Source: Triglochin maritima (lineage: Eukaryota; Streptophyta; Magnoliopsida; Alismatales; Juncaginaceae). From it: DNA of 64,000 nucleotides. The notes under the pieces are model-generated. The model saw only the letters and a list, made by a program, of their open reading frames with translations. It was not told where the DNA came from and did no database searches. Of this stretch, positions 20,546-29,807 are shown piece by piece. The DNA lies in contig OY821787.1 in assembly GCA_963682175.1 (NCBI GenBank), positions 14,176,501-14,240,500 of the forward strand. The letters are read 5' to 3'. The position numbers and the translations under genes were made by a program. Numbering within the stretch: the stretch's first letter is position 1; each line of letters begins with the position of its first letter.

Positions 20546-21754
20546 ATTTTGCTAGTCCCTAGCAAAACAGAATATAAGGAAAATGAAAACAGGGAAATCC
20601 TAACTCACTTTCGTAGGAATCACGGTTGCACTTAGCATGTGCAACAAGCCTTTAAACCCCTGAGTTTCCTTAGAGGACGAGTTTTGTCTCGTGAGGGTTT
20701 TCAGTTGACACACCCACAAAGTCTTAATTCAACATTTCATTAATAACTCTCAATATCTCCACCTCAACCTTATACATCTCATTTAGAATTCTTGCATGCT
20801 CATTATACAAATCTAACTTATAAAAAGTCTGACTTGGTCTTTGTTCCTCCAACATTCACGCCACTAACCCTTATGCACATGTTATCACTTAAATTATTTT
20901 GCACGCCTCCTCCGGTGGTGAAGTATCATTCGGATCAACCATGGCATGGATCATTCTTTTAGCTTTGGGCCTTGAGTATCTTAAAGTATATTTTTTTCCC
21001 GTGATTCAACACATTTGCTTGTTTTGACACTTTTACCCTTTTTGCATTCGTGTAACGAGTTTGGTCGATAATTCCAAGCTGACATAAGTTACCGGGTTTC
21101 AAGATACCCTTATGGACCAGTGACTCAAAGACTTGGCCTTTTGTAATCATTTTGCAAAATGTGCTTTCCTCACTTGATTCCTTTATTATTTTTTTACTTT
21201 TATTTTCCTTAAGGCTTAATTTCTATTAAAAGTCCACACTTCCCAGTATATTTTCCTCAACCTCCGCTTTTTACCAACCACTTCAAAGATTTGATTCATC
21301 CAATTTAAGTGCATACATGTCTTAAAGGGTAATGGGTTATTTCTTTGGAACTTAGATTTATGTCATAATTTCTACAAGCAGAACTATATAATAAGGAACA
21401 AAAACTCAATGCAATTTGTACACGGGTTTTGGCAGTTCAATCTTAAGCTATGTCATGCAATATTGAATTTTTTTTTGAATAACAACAAAACTAATAGAAT
21501 ATATAGATATAAAGATAAACACCCCCCACACCTACATCATGCATTGTCCTCAATGTATGCAAATATAAAGCAAATGCACTTATTACCTGGGTGAACTGCG
21601 GTGGAGGGATGTAATTTGTTCAGAGTCAACCATAATCAGAACTGGATTGAATGTCACCATGTTGGTGCATGTATCCTGTTGAATTATTCCCCATGTTGCC
21701 TTGAGATAAAGGTTCCACACCTCTCACATGTATTGATTCTTTTGTTTGTTCGAG
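20546..21754 (-). other. 3' non-coding region of element B
   Basis: No credible coding frame. It holds the conserved pre-polypurine block (20597-20740) with hairpin gttgcac-ttagcat-gtgcaac (20625-20645). A second polypurine-like tract lies at 21520-21534 (minus: taggtgtggggggtg), next to 'atgcattgtcctcaatg', a phrase that also occurs in E at about 46785-46797. Confidence 0.6.
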
Positions 21755-24045
21755 TTATGGTGGTTGGGTAGATGACTTACTCCCCTTTTTCGCACTTTCT
21801 TTTTGATTTTGTGATGATTTATTTGATTCAGAAATCTTATAGATACGTGCTCTCATCACAACATCACTTTGATTGCATATTATTTCTGGCTCACTCTCAA
21901 CATGAAAGATATTAAATTCAGCTTTTAAGTTCCCAAAAGATAATTGCATGAGCCCATTTCGACAGTTTATCAATGCTTCAGAAGTGGCTAAAAAGGGTCT
22001 GCCTAGTATTACAGGGATTTGTCTATTAAGATTTACAACAGGTGCAGTATCTAGTACGACAAAATCCACTGGGTAAATGAAGTCACCCACCTTGATCATT
22101 ACATTCTCGACTACACCTCTTGGTTTCTTAATAGAGTAGTCAGCAAATTGAAGAGTTGTCTTAGAGGGTTTTAGTGGACCAAGGTTGAGTTGCTCGTAGA
22201 CAGAGAACAGGAGTAGGTTAACACTAGCACCAAGGTCTAGAAGGGCTTTGTTAATAAAAGTATCTCCTATTGCACATGAAATTGTGCGACACCCAGGGTC
22301 CTTATATTTTATAGTTGATGAGTTGGACAGAATAGAGCTTATGTTTGCAGTTAAGAAAACCTTCTTTGGTACGTTTGTTTTTCTCTTTTTAGTGCACATA
22401 TCTTTTAAGAATTTAGCATAAGCAGGTATTTGTTGAATCATATCCAGGAGTGGAATATTCACCTTAACTTGCTTAAATACTTCCAGGATTTTCTCCATTT
22501 GTGCACTTGAGTTCTTCTTAAGTCTATTGGGGAATGGAGCTTTAGGAACATAGACTCGCTCAGGTTGAGCTATGGGTTCAGGTTGAGTAGGTGGGTTGGG
22601 CGTTTTAGATTGGACGTCAGGTTCAATGGTTAGGTCATATGTGGTTGCTTGATGGCTAGATTGATTAGACGTTCTAGGATTTACCACATTGTTATCAACT
22701 TGTCTTCCGGACCGTAATGATACTACTGCATTTATTTGTTGGAACAGTCCTTTCTCATTAACCATTTGAACTGGTCTCGAGTTGTTACTTCCTAGAGGTG
22801 ATTGATAGGGCTGATATTGATTATTAGATCTAGGATTCACCTCAGGTTGACTTGGAAACTGACCCTTTTCTCTTGCACCTACAATTTGTGCGAGTTGGCT
22901 GACTTGTGTCTCTAGCCTTTGGAAGAACTGGTTGGTTGTTTGTATAAAAGTCTTCATCAAATTTTCCAAGCTTGTCAACCTAACATCATAATCTCCATTG
23001 TTACTAAACCCAGATGATGTATTATTTTGGTTATACGGGTTTGGTTGTTGTCTAGGAGGTTGACCTTGTTGGCTTGATGACAAATTGGAATTATTACGCC
23101 AACCCGAGTTATAGGTTGATGTGTATGGGTCATTTCTAGCATGGTTAAACGTGGCATTAACTTGTTCCCAGTCCGCACAATCCTCCATTAAATGACCAGT
23201 CTGACCACATCTAGAGCAAGGGATAGATGAGGCTTGATTCACTCGGGGTCGGGTTTATAGCTCTAGACTTTCCATTCTGTGCATAAGGGTAGCTAGTTTT
23301 GCTTCAGCCGCTACATTGGCATCTATAGCTAAGATACCTGGTTTGGGTTGACTTGCTATTCTAGATCCAATACTCGGGTTAAGCGGTGCTCTAACATTGT
23401 CCCATTGCATACTGTTTTCAGCTAAATCCTCAAGAAAAGTCCAGGCATCATTTTCATTTTTTGACATGAAGTTCCCTTGGCTTACGGATTCTACCATAAC
23501 CCTAGATGTGGGTGTCAATCCCTCATAAATAATTTGGCACAGTTGCCATCTTGGAATTCCGTGATGAGGGCATTGGGTCAACACACTTTTAAATCTTTCT
23601 AGATAGGAATAGAACGGCTCGCTCTCAGATTGAACGAATACAACAATTTCATTCCTAATCCTCATAGTCTTATGGTTGGGGAAATATTTTTTTAGGAATA
23701 CTTGAACAAACTCAGCCCAACTTTTAATGGATTTTTCGACTAGACTATATAGTCATTTCTTAGTGTCGTCCTTCAGTGCTAGATGCACAAATTTCAGACG
23801 CACTGCCTCCTCAGAGATATTCTGGTATTGCATAAGAGAGCAGATTTCCTCAAATTCTCTAAGGAAGAGATATGGGTCTTCCCTAGAGGTGAACTTAGGC
23901 AACATACTCATGTATTGTGCCTTAAGTTCGAAGTTGCGACCTGTATGGTGGGCATAACGATGCACGATGGCTGAGCAGCCATCGCTGGGTTGCATCGATC
24001 CCTCAGAGTTATGGGCGGGTTCACAACATTCTCACCCATTGGATT
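21755..24045 (-). pseudogene. Element B gag-pro polyprotein (broken by stops and a frameshift)
   Basis: One gag-pro frame on the minus strand. Gag core: FELKAQYMSMLPKFTSREDP, then the 'FLKKYFPNHKTMRIRNEI' and TQCPHHGIPRWQLCQIIYEG blocks. The zinc knuckle CSRCGQTGHLMEDC (CX2CX4HX4C) starts the long open stretch 23242-21755. After a Gln/Asn/Pro-rich linker comes KKRKTNVPKKVFLTANISSI and then the retropepsin: ISCAIGDTFINKALLDLGAS, KKPRGVVENVMIKVGDFIYP, PVILGRPFLATSEALINCRN. A frameshift near 23945, a stop at about 23753 and a stop at 23255 interrupt gag; the protease part is intact. It lacks the HPFDHVALE tail of A and E. There is no RT downstream. Confidence 0.85.
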
Positions 24046-25427
24046 CGGGTGAGGTGGTGCAGTAGATGGATTGGGGTTAAGATCTAGACTGGAATCTAGA
24101 TGAACTCGTGAGAGTCGATTGCTTAAGTTCCGAACCCAAATATGAGTGCACCGGTTTGAATTAATTTTTTTTTTGAATTCAAATTTGAAATTTAAATTCC
24201 AAATTCAATTTCAAGAATTAATTACAATTTTTTTTCGTTTTTTTATTTTTATATTTTTTTATTTTTTACTTTTTCAAAAGGGAAACAATCAATAGAAAGA
24301 AGAAAGATGAGAAAGGAAACTTAACTCTAAAAGATAGGTTCTAGGATTGGTCATAAGTTTCCTGAACAAGCACGGTTCAAACAATCCTAGACCTAGTGTC
24401 GCTTAAATCTAGACGACTCCTAACTGGTTGAGTCGAATTGATTTGGTTGATTCACCTCCCTAACTAATCAAACCAACTTGGCCAGGCAATGTATAGCTAG
24501 TGGGGGTGCTTCCGACAGAGTCGGTGCCAATTAGACAACCACTTCGCTTGGAAGACTTACGTCAACACAAAAACACTTTCTAGACACCAAATTAAATTCG
24601 ATCAGCTTCAAGTCATAGCAAGTCAAACCAATCTCCTCCTTAATTGAGTCTGAGTCCTTCGGGGCCAATGTCTAATTGATTTTAATTTTAAAGCTTGGGT
24701 GACACTTTAGGATTGTGATTTGTGGGCCACGGAAAGGTGATGAAATCCCCACCGTATCTTTTCCTACGGAGTTGCCCTTAAGATAGTTTAACTTAAATCT
24801 AGCAAAGATAGTCAAACAATGGTCTTTAGTGGGGGGCAATTGCAAGGTTGTATGCAAATTAGATTATATGCTTAAATGCAATCGATAAAAATCGTGATAC
24901 GTACATTGCCTCCAGCACTCTTCAACAAGAATTAATTTGCAAGAATTTAGCAAGAATAATGCAAACAAAAAATTATATGATGCATGCACTAAGTTCTTCT
25001 AGTTTTGCCAATTTTTAGGTCAGAGTTGAAGTATTGCCAATTATGGAATTTAAGCTTAACACGTGCAGTTCTACAAAAGGAAATTTTCCGAAACTAGAAA
25101 TTACGAGGAAAGAGGCAACAAAGGTTACCTATGAAATGCTCAGTCGGGTTCACCGCCCGCTCTCGAAATTTCAGTCTCTCCACGCGTCCACCCAGAGATG
25201 GCGCTAACCCCAGAAAAATTTGAAGCCCAGAAGCCTCTGTTGTGCGGCGGATCCACCGCAGCTTGTGCTTGATATGCGGCGATTTCGCCGCCCTGCTTGC
25301 TCCGGCTGCGTTCAGATTTCACCGCGCACTCTGTTGTCTCCTGAAACACAAATCCAAATACTTAGATTGCGCACAAGATAAAAAGAATAGAATCGAGAAC
25401 ACAACAATAAACAAAATCTGCGTCGCC
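24046..25427 (-). other. 5' leader of element B
   Basis: Non-coding. It contains the conserved leader block (24655-24757) shared with A and E, an A/T-only stretch (24155-24290), and two palindromes near the primer site (25242-25260, tgcggcggatccaccgca; 25275-25290, gcggcgatttcgccgc). These use the same ccgccgca word as the U3 hairpin of this element. Confidence 0.6.
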
Positions 25428-25445
25428 TCCCCGGCAACGGCGCCA
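25428..25445 (-). promoter_or_regulatory. Primer-binding site of element B (tRNA-Asp type)
   Basis: The minus strand reads TGGCGCCGTTGCCGGGGA, six bases inside the 5' LTR. It complements the 3' acceptor and T-arm of plant tRNA-Asp with a single G-U pair. Of the three sites here it is the least decayed. Confidence 0.82.
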
Positions 25446-25451
25446 AAAACT

Positions 25452-26644
25452 TGATGAGAATTTAATTTATACCGCAAGTGCACGACGTCAATGAAGACGT
25501 GGCAAGTACGGGTCGAACACAAGGAGGGAGAGATATTGTTATTTGTGTAATTTTCGAGTTAAGGGAAGAAATAGAGAGAAAACATAATTTTGGTTTGAGA
25601 TTTTTGGTTTTTTGATTTCTAAGGCAAGAACAACAAAAACAAATTAAGAATAAAGCAAAGAAGGGTGAGAGTCCAGCAGGTGGAGGTTTAGATGTCGGGT
25701 TTTGTTTAGAGAAATTAGAAACTTATAATAAATCATATTAGTTATAAAGCATTACATGATAAATGATTTAACACAAACTCAAGTAATCAAAATATCCTAG
25801 CACGAAATTAGAATAATTACCTCATTCTTCTTCTCATCACCCTAAATCCGTCACCCCTACCCTTTGGAGAGAGTTAGAAACTCATGGATGGAGGGAAGGA
25901 GAATGGTTCCTAGAGAAACTACAAAAGAAAACTAAAAACAAGAATTAAAGGAACAGAATTTTATTACTAGATTATGGAATAAAAATAAGAACATCCTCTA
26001 CAACATCGTTTCGGGGCTATTTATAGCCGATACAAGGGACCTAGGTATAAAATAGGAAAGTACATGTGGCGAGACACGACTGGGACAAATCCGAAGTCAC
26101 GGATCCACAAGGGGGGGCGTTTCCGCCGCACATTACATGTGATGTGCGGCGGATTCGCCTCAAGAATATGTCTGATTCGATCCGGATTTTTCCTGCGTGT
26201 TTATCGTATGATTTAAATGTCCTTTGCGCATCCAGATGATTTCTTTCCTTTCTTTTGAGCTCCGAATTAATTCTTTGTATATTTGGAGATCCAAATTGAT
26301 TTTTTAGAACTTCTCCAAAATAATATTTTGGTCCTTGCAGTCGGGTCCTTGGATTTTTGTAATTAAGTCCTTGTCTACTTTTGTGCTTAAGTCCTTGGCC
26401 TTTTTGTAATTAGGTCTTTGAATGCTTTTATGTTTGGATGGACTTCCATTTGAATCCCGATAATCTTGAACTTGGTCTTTATGACAGGAATGAGTCTCTT
26501 ATACGCATTTATTCTCGGGATATGGGTAATTTGCATTCAGGTCCCTGTATTCTGTAAATAAGACTAAACACATACCTTAGTAGCATTTATTGATATAAAA
26601 TTAATCCAAATGAAAGCCATATTATGCAATGTATGCAATGCATC
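25452..26644 (-). repeat. 5' LTR of element B
   Basis: 1193 bp, TG...CA, nearly identical to the other copy. TATA box at 26017-26026 (minus strand). U3 hairpin arms lie at about 26116-26159. Confidence 0.9.
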
Positions 26645-27684
26645 ACTGACATTTCTATGGATTTCATAGAAGGTATACCCAATTCACAGGGTTTCACTTG
26701 TATTTTTGTGGTGGTAGACAGGCTCAGCAAGTATTCCCACTTTGTGTCTCTAAAACACCCATACATTGTAGCCAAGGTGGCTCAAAAATTCGTGGAGGAA
26801 GTGGTCAAGTTACATGGAGTTCCCTTAAGCATTGTAATTGATAGAGACCTCTTATTCACTAGTGCTTTTTGGCAGGAAGGAAGGAACAAAACTTAAGATG
26901 AGTTCAGCTTACCATCCTCAAACAGATGGCCAAACTGAGGTAGTTAATAGATGTTTAGAGACTTATTTGAGATGCTTTTGCCACCAATGACAAAGGATGT
27001 GGAAGGAATTGTTAGCTTGGGTTGAGTATTGGTATAATAACACTCAACATTCAGCAATACAGATGACACCTTATGAAGCCTTATATTGTAAACCTCCCCC
27101 CTACACTTCTAGCCTATGTTCCAGGAACCAGCAAGGTGGAAGAAGTAGACAGATAACTCAGTAATAGAGAAGAGTTCCTGAGAAGGCTCAAGGACAATCT
27201 GGAAATTGCTCAAAATAGGATTAAGGTGCAAGCAAACAAAAAGAGTAGAGAAAAGGAATACCAAGTGGGGGTCTGGGTTTTCCTGAAGCTGCAGCAATAC
27301 TGACAACAATCAACCTATAAGAGGAATAGTTCCAAATTGGGGATGAGATACTATGAGCCTTATCAAGTACTAAAGAAAATTGGTACTGTTGCCTACAGAT
27401 TGCAGTTGCCTATTGGGTCTAAAATACACAATGTGTTTCATGTCTCCCCGCTGAAGAAGAAACATGGTGAGATACATATGCAGCAAGTTGAATTGCCCAC
27501 TGTTGGATTTCCTGAAACAGTGTTGGGAAGGAGATTTTTTAAGAAAAACAACAGGACTGGAGTACAATTCTTGGTTCAGTGTGTTGGGGGCTCGCCTGAT
27601 GATGAAATCTAGGAAGGAGGAATTGAAGCTCAGGTTTCCTTCTTTAAACCTTGAGGACAATGTTTATTTTAAGGGAGGGGGGGT
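26645..27684 (+). pseudogene. Chromovirus-like pol H2, part 4 (integrase core and chromodomain-like end)
   Basis: Integrase catalytic core: DISMDFIEGIPNSQGFTCIF, VVVDRLSKYSHFVSLKHPYI, then [20 protein letters not shown]. After frameshifts near 26880 a '[20 protein letters not shown]' block follows, so the D, D and E positions can be located. Then come the YNNTQHSAIQMTPYEALY block, a GMRYYEPYQVLKKIGTVAYR plus VFHVSPLKK segment, and a degenerate chromodomain-like end (ETVLGRRF ... FLVQCVGGSPDDE ... RFPSLNLEDNVYF). The terminal domain and sequence style suggest a chromovirus, possibly Reina-like. Several stops and frameshifts make it inactive. A polypurine tract (27671-27684) follows. Confidence 0.85.
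27671..27684 (+). promoter_or_regulatory. Polypurine tract of pol H2
   Basis: aagggagggggggt sits directly before TGATAGCCCAAC, which is taken as the start of the 3' LTR. The position after the end of pol and before TG fits a plus-strand primer. Confidence 0.65.
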
Positions 27685-28479
27685 TGATAGCCCAACTAAC
27701 ATAACAACCAGTTAATCGGGTTCCAGCTGCACTACCCTATTAACCCAACATCGACGGCCAAGAATCCTTAACTTAAAAAACATCCGACGGACGCGTTTTA
27801 TTCAAGTTTTCAGAGGCAGTTGGGATCCAATGGTTGAGATTCAAAGGCTATGAACGCGGGATCTACGAGTTCTGTTCATCGTCTCCCTAATAGAGAGGGT
27901 GATTTGAGGGTTTTAGGAGGAGGTTGTTAGAAGTCAAATTGGCGTGTGGTCCACGTCAGATACGTTGTAACTAACTTTCTGGTATTTTCAATTCGATATA
28001 ACTAAGAAGATCGACCCAGATTGGGTCAGTTCGTTTCCCAACATAAAATTAGGGTTTCACATATAAGAGCTGATCGAGTGCTCGAAACTCGAGATTGATC
28101 CCCTTTTATCCATTCTCGGGCATCTTCGCCCTAATTCCGGTAGTCATGGCTAGGCAAGCACAAAAGTACAAAATGAAGTCGTCAAACTACAAGAGGATAA
28201 TCATAAATAATTAGTGTGATTCCAAGAGTGATTGTGGATCAAGTTTTGTTTAGGTGATAGGTCTAAGTGGTCTCTTCCACTTGCAAAGTTGCCCCTGTCA
28301 ACGAGGTTGGTTCCGTATTGCTGACCCAAAATCAACGAACACGACCTCTTCTTCCATCATCTTAGATTGGTCATCATGTTGGCAGCCTTGGTGGTGACCA
28401 ATGGTAAACAGACGATAATTGTTGCACTTCGGGACAAGTTAGTTTACATGAGCCTAGGTCTTGTGGCCTATCCATAAAA
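27685..28479 (+). repeat. Probable 3' LTR of pol H2 (right edge unknown)
   Basis: It starts TGATAGCCCAACTAAC after the polypurine tract. A 'cacatataagagc' TATA-like word is at about 28055. No 5' partner is present in the window, so the right boundary cannot be set. It probably ends before LINE sequence becomes recognisable near 28480. Confidence 0.4.
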
Positions 28480-28828
28480 GATTAAGGTCCTCACTCTTTT
28501 GATTGAAGTAGATTGCTCAAGAGGTTCCTTAGGCCTTTTTAGTGTTCCTGTCCAAGAAGAAGTTTGATCAAATTAATTATTTAACAAAGTTTGAAAATGA
28601 GTTCACTTTTGCCCGAAAATCAAGTTATTTATGTCCTTCCATAACACCCACCTAAACGCATTAATTAAAGAGTTCCAGTCCCTTCTCCCCAAATCAATGC
28701 AATGTTGGACCAAAGATATAAATTAGGTTATTACTTTGGGTTAGGTTTAAGTCAAAGTGGCAAGTGAGTTCCCAAAACCTTGAGGCATCACGTTTGAAAA
28801 ATAAATGGTCAATCGTCTCATTGCCAAT
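28480..28828 (-). pseudogene. L1-like LINE, 3' part (zinc-knuckle RT tail)
   Basis: The minus strand reads IGNETIDHLFFKRDASRFWE with FDLNL and 'WVLWKDINNLIFG' following, the zf-RVT region at the end of plant L1 ORF2. The cysteine half of this domain (NQKCLMCG) lies at 51003-51030, across the insertion. Joining at the duplicated ccaat gives a continuous reading, which shows the 22 kb between is inserted DNA. The 3' end of the LINE is not clear and no poly-A tail is seen. Confidence 0.7.
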
Positions 28829-29333
28829 TGACATAATATCATGCATATATTCGTGTCTTATATCCTCTATTTTGAACATAAGCAATGTTACGTAATGAGT
28901 TTTATGTTAAAGTTTCAGGAATAAACATGATTAAGAAGAAAAGACAAAAAAAGACCTGAACGTAAGAAAAAAGACTAATTATGAGACTTATGGATTGACA
29001 TGAAAGAAGGAAGGACCCGGATGTAAACCAAAAGGACCTATAAGCAAATCGAGAAACTCCACACCTTCATGAGGATTATTTTGGCAATTCGATTTGGGCC
29101 TAAACTCCAACAACCAACTCGGGCGATCCGAGCACTGTAGACCGCCAATTGGCAGTTCCAGACCGCTGATTGGCGGTCAGATCTTCTCCATATCAGATAA
29201 TCTTCAGTCGGGTGTTGTATTAGTGTGTTTTATGTCCATTTATAGTATACCATTAGTCCCACATCGGGGGATTGTCCCCGATTATCTTTTTCCTTGACTA
29301 TAAATAGAACTCTTCCTCCTCCCTTGTAATACA
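28829..29333 (+). mobile_element. LTR X fragment (U3 and TATA), related to E's LTR but without D
   Basis: It starts TGACATAATATCATGC right after ccaat (28824-28828) and aligns with the U3 of E's LTRs, with visible mismatches. It lacks both the D insertion and a segment of about 54 bp found in E. It carries the palindrome accgccaattggcagt (29141-29156) and gaccgctgattggcggtc (29161-29178), and a TATA box 'actataaatag' (29297-29307). It stops at a CACTA terminus (29334). Confidence 0.75.
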
Positions 29334-29777
29334 CACTACTACAGAAAAGGGAATATACGTCAGATGTATGGGGCTATAAACGTCGGATATAAGCACTCCC
29401 CGATCTGACGTCTATGTGTGCGTCATCTATACATAGACGACGGCTATCGTATAGCCGACGTCTATACCTAAAGAATATATGTCAGCTATACGTAGATGCC
29501 GACGTTTATTCGTTAACGCATAGACGTCGGTCTATACAACAACCGACGTCTATTCTTTAGGGATAGACGTCGGTGATATAACAAACGACGTATATGATGT
29601 AGGGATAGACGTTGGTTATATGACAGACGGCGTATATTATTTAGGGATAGACATCGGTGAACAAACATGCGACGTTCATTCCTAATGAATATACGTCGGA
29701 TTCCGTATAAAGCCGACGTCTATTCCTTTCTTCAGAGGAATAGATGTCGGCTAATAACAACAGCCGTCGCCTATAAC
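29334..29777. mobile_element. CACTA (En/Spm-type) transposon end fragment
   Basis: It begins CACTACTACAGAAAAGGG, a typical CACTA terminal inverted repeat. There follow over a dozen copies of a subterminal word tagacgtcgg / ccgacgtcta in both orientations, the usual transposase-binding layout of this superfamily. No matching right terminus (..TAGTAGTG) is present, so only one end survives. The right edge is placed where E-type sequence (actagaaaaaca) starts. Confidence 0.7.
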
Positions 29778-29788
29778 TAGAAAAACAT

Positions 29789-29807
29789 AGGTGTTGGGGT
29801 ATTTTAT
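29789..29807 (+). promoter_or_regulatory. Extra polypurine tract before E's 5' LTR
   Basis: aggtgttggggtatttta plus the preceding 'actagaaaaacat' is identical to the sequence before E's 3' LTR (48067-48085). A 5' LTR should not be preceded by a polypurine tract. It is therefore the remaining end of another internal region, which implies a former tandem arrangement X-internal-LTR-internal-LTR. Confidence 0.65.

Larger units (their letters stand above)
19337..26644 (-). mobile_element. Element B: complete non-autonomous gag-pro LTR retrotransposon, TSD ctgac
   Basis: 7.3 kb. LTRs are at 19337-20528 and 25452-26644, nearly identical. A perfect target-site duplication ctgac flanks it (19332-19336 and 26645-26649). 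On the minus strand the order is primer site, leader, gag, zinc knuckle, retropepsin, 3' non-coding region, polypurine tract. There is no reverse transcriptase or integrase. B is from a different family than A and E: its LTRs do not align with theirs beyond the first 'gcaagtgcacga' stretch, yet its primer site, polypurine tract, leader block and pre-polypurine block are shared. Near-identical LTRs point to a recent insertion. Confidence 0.88.
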
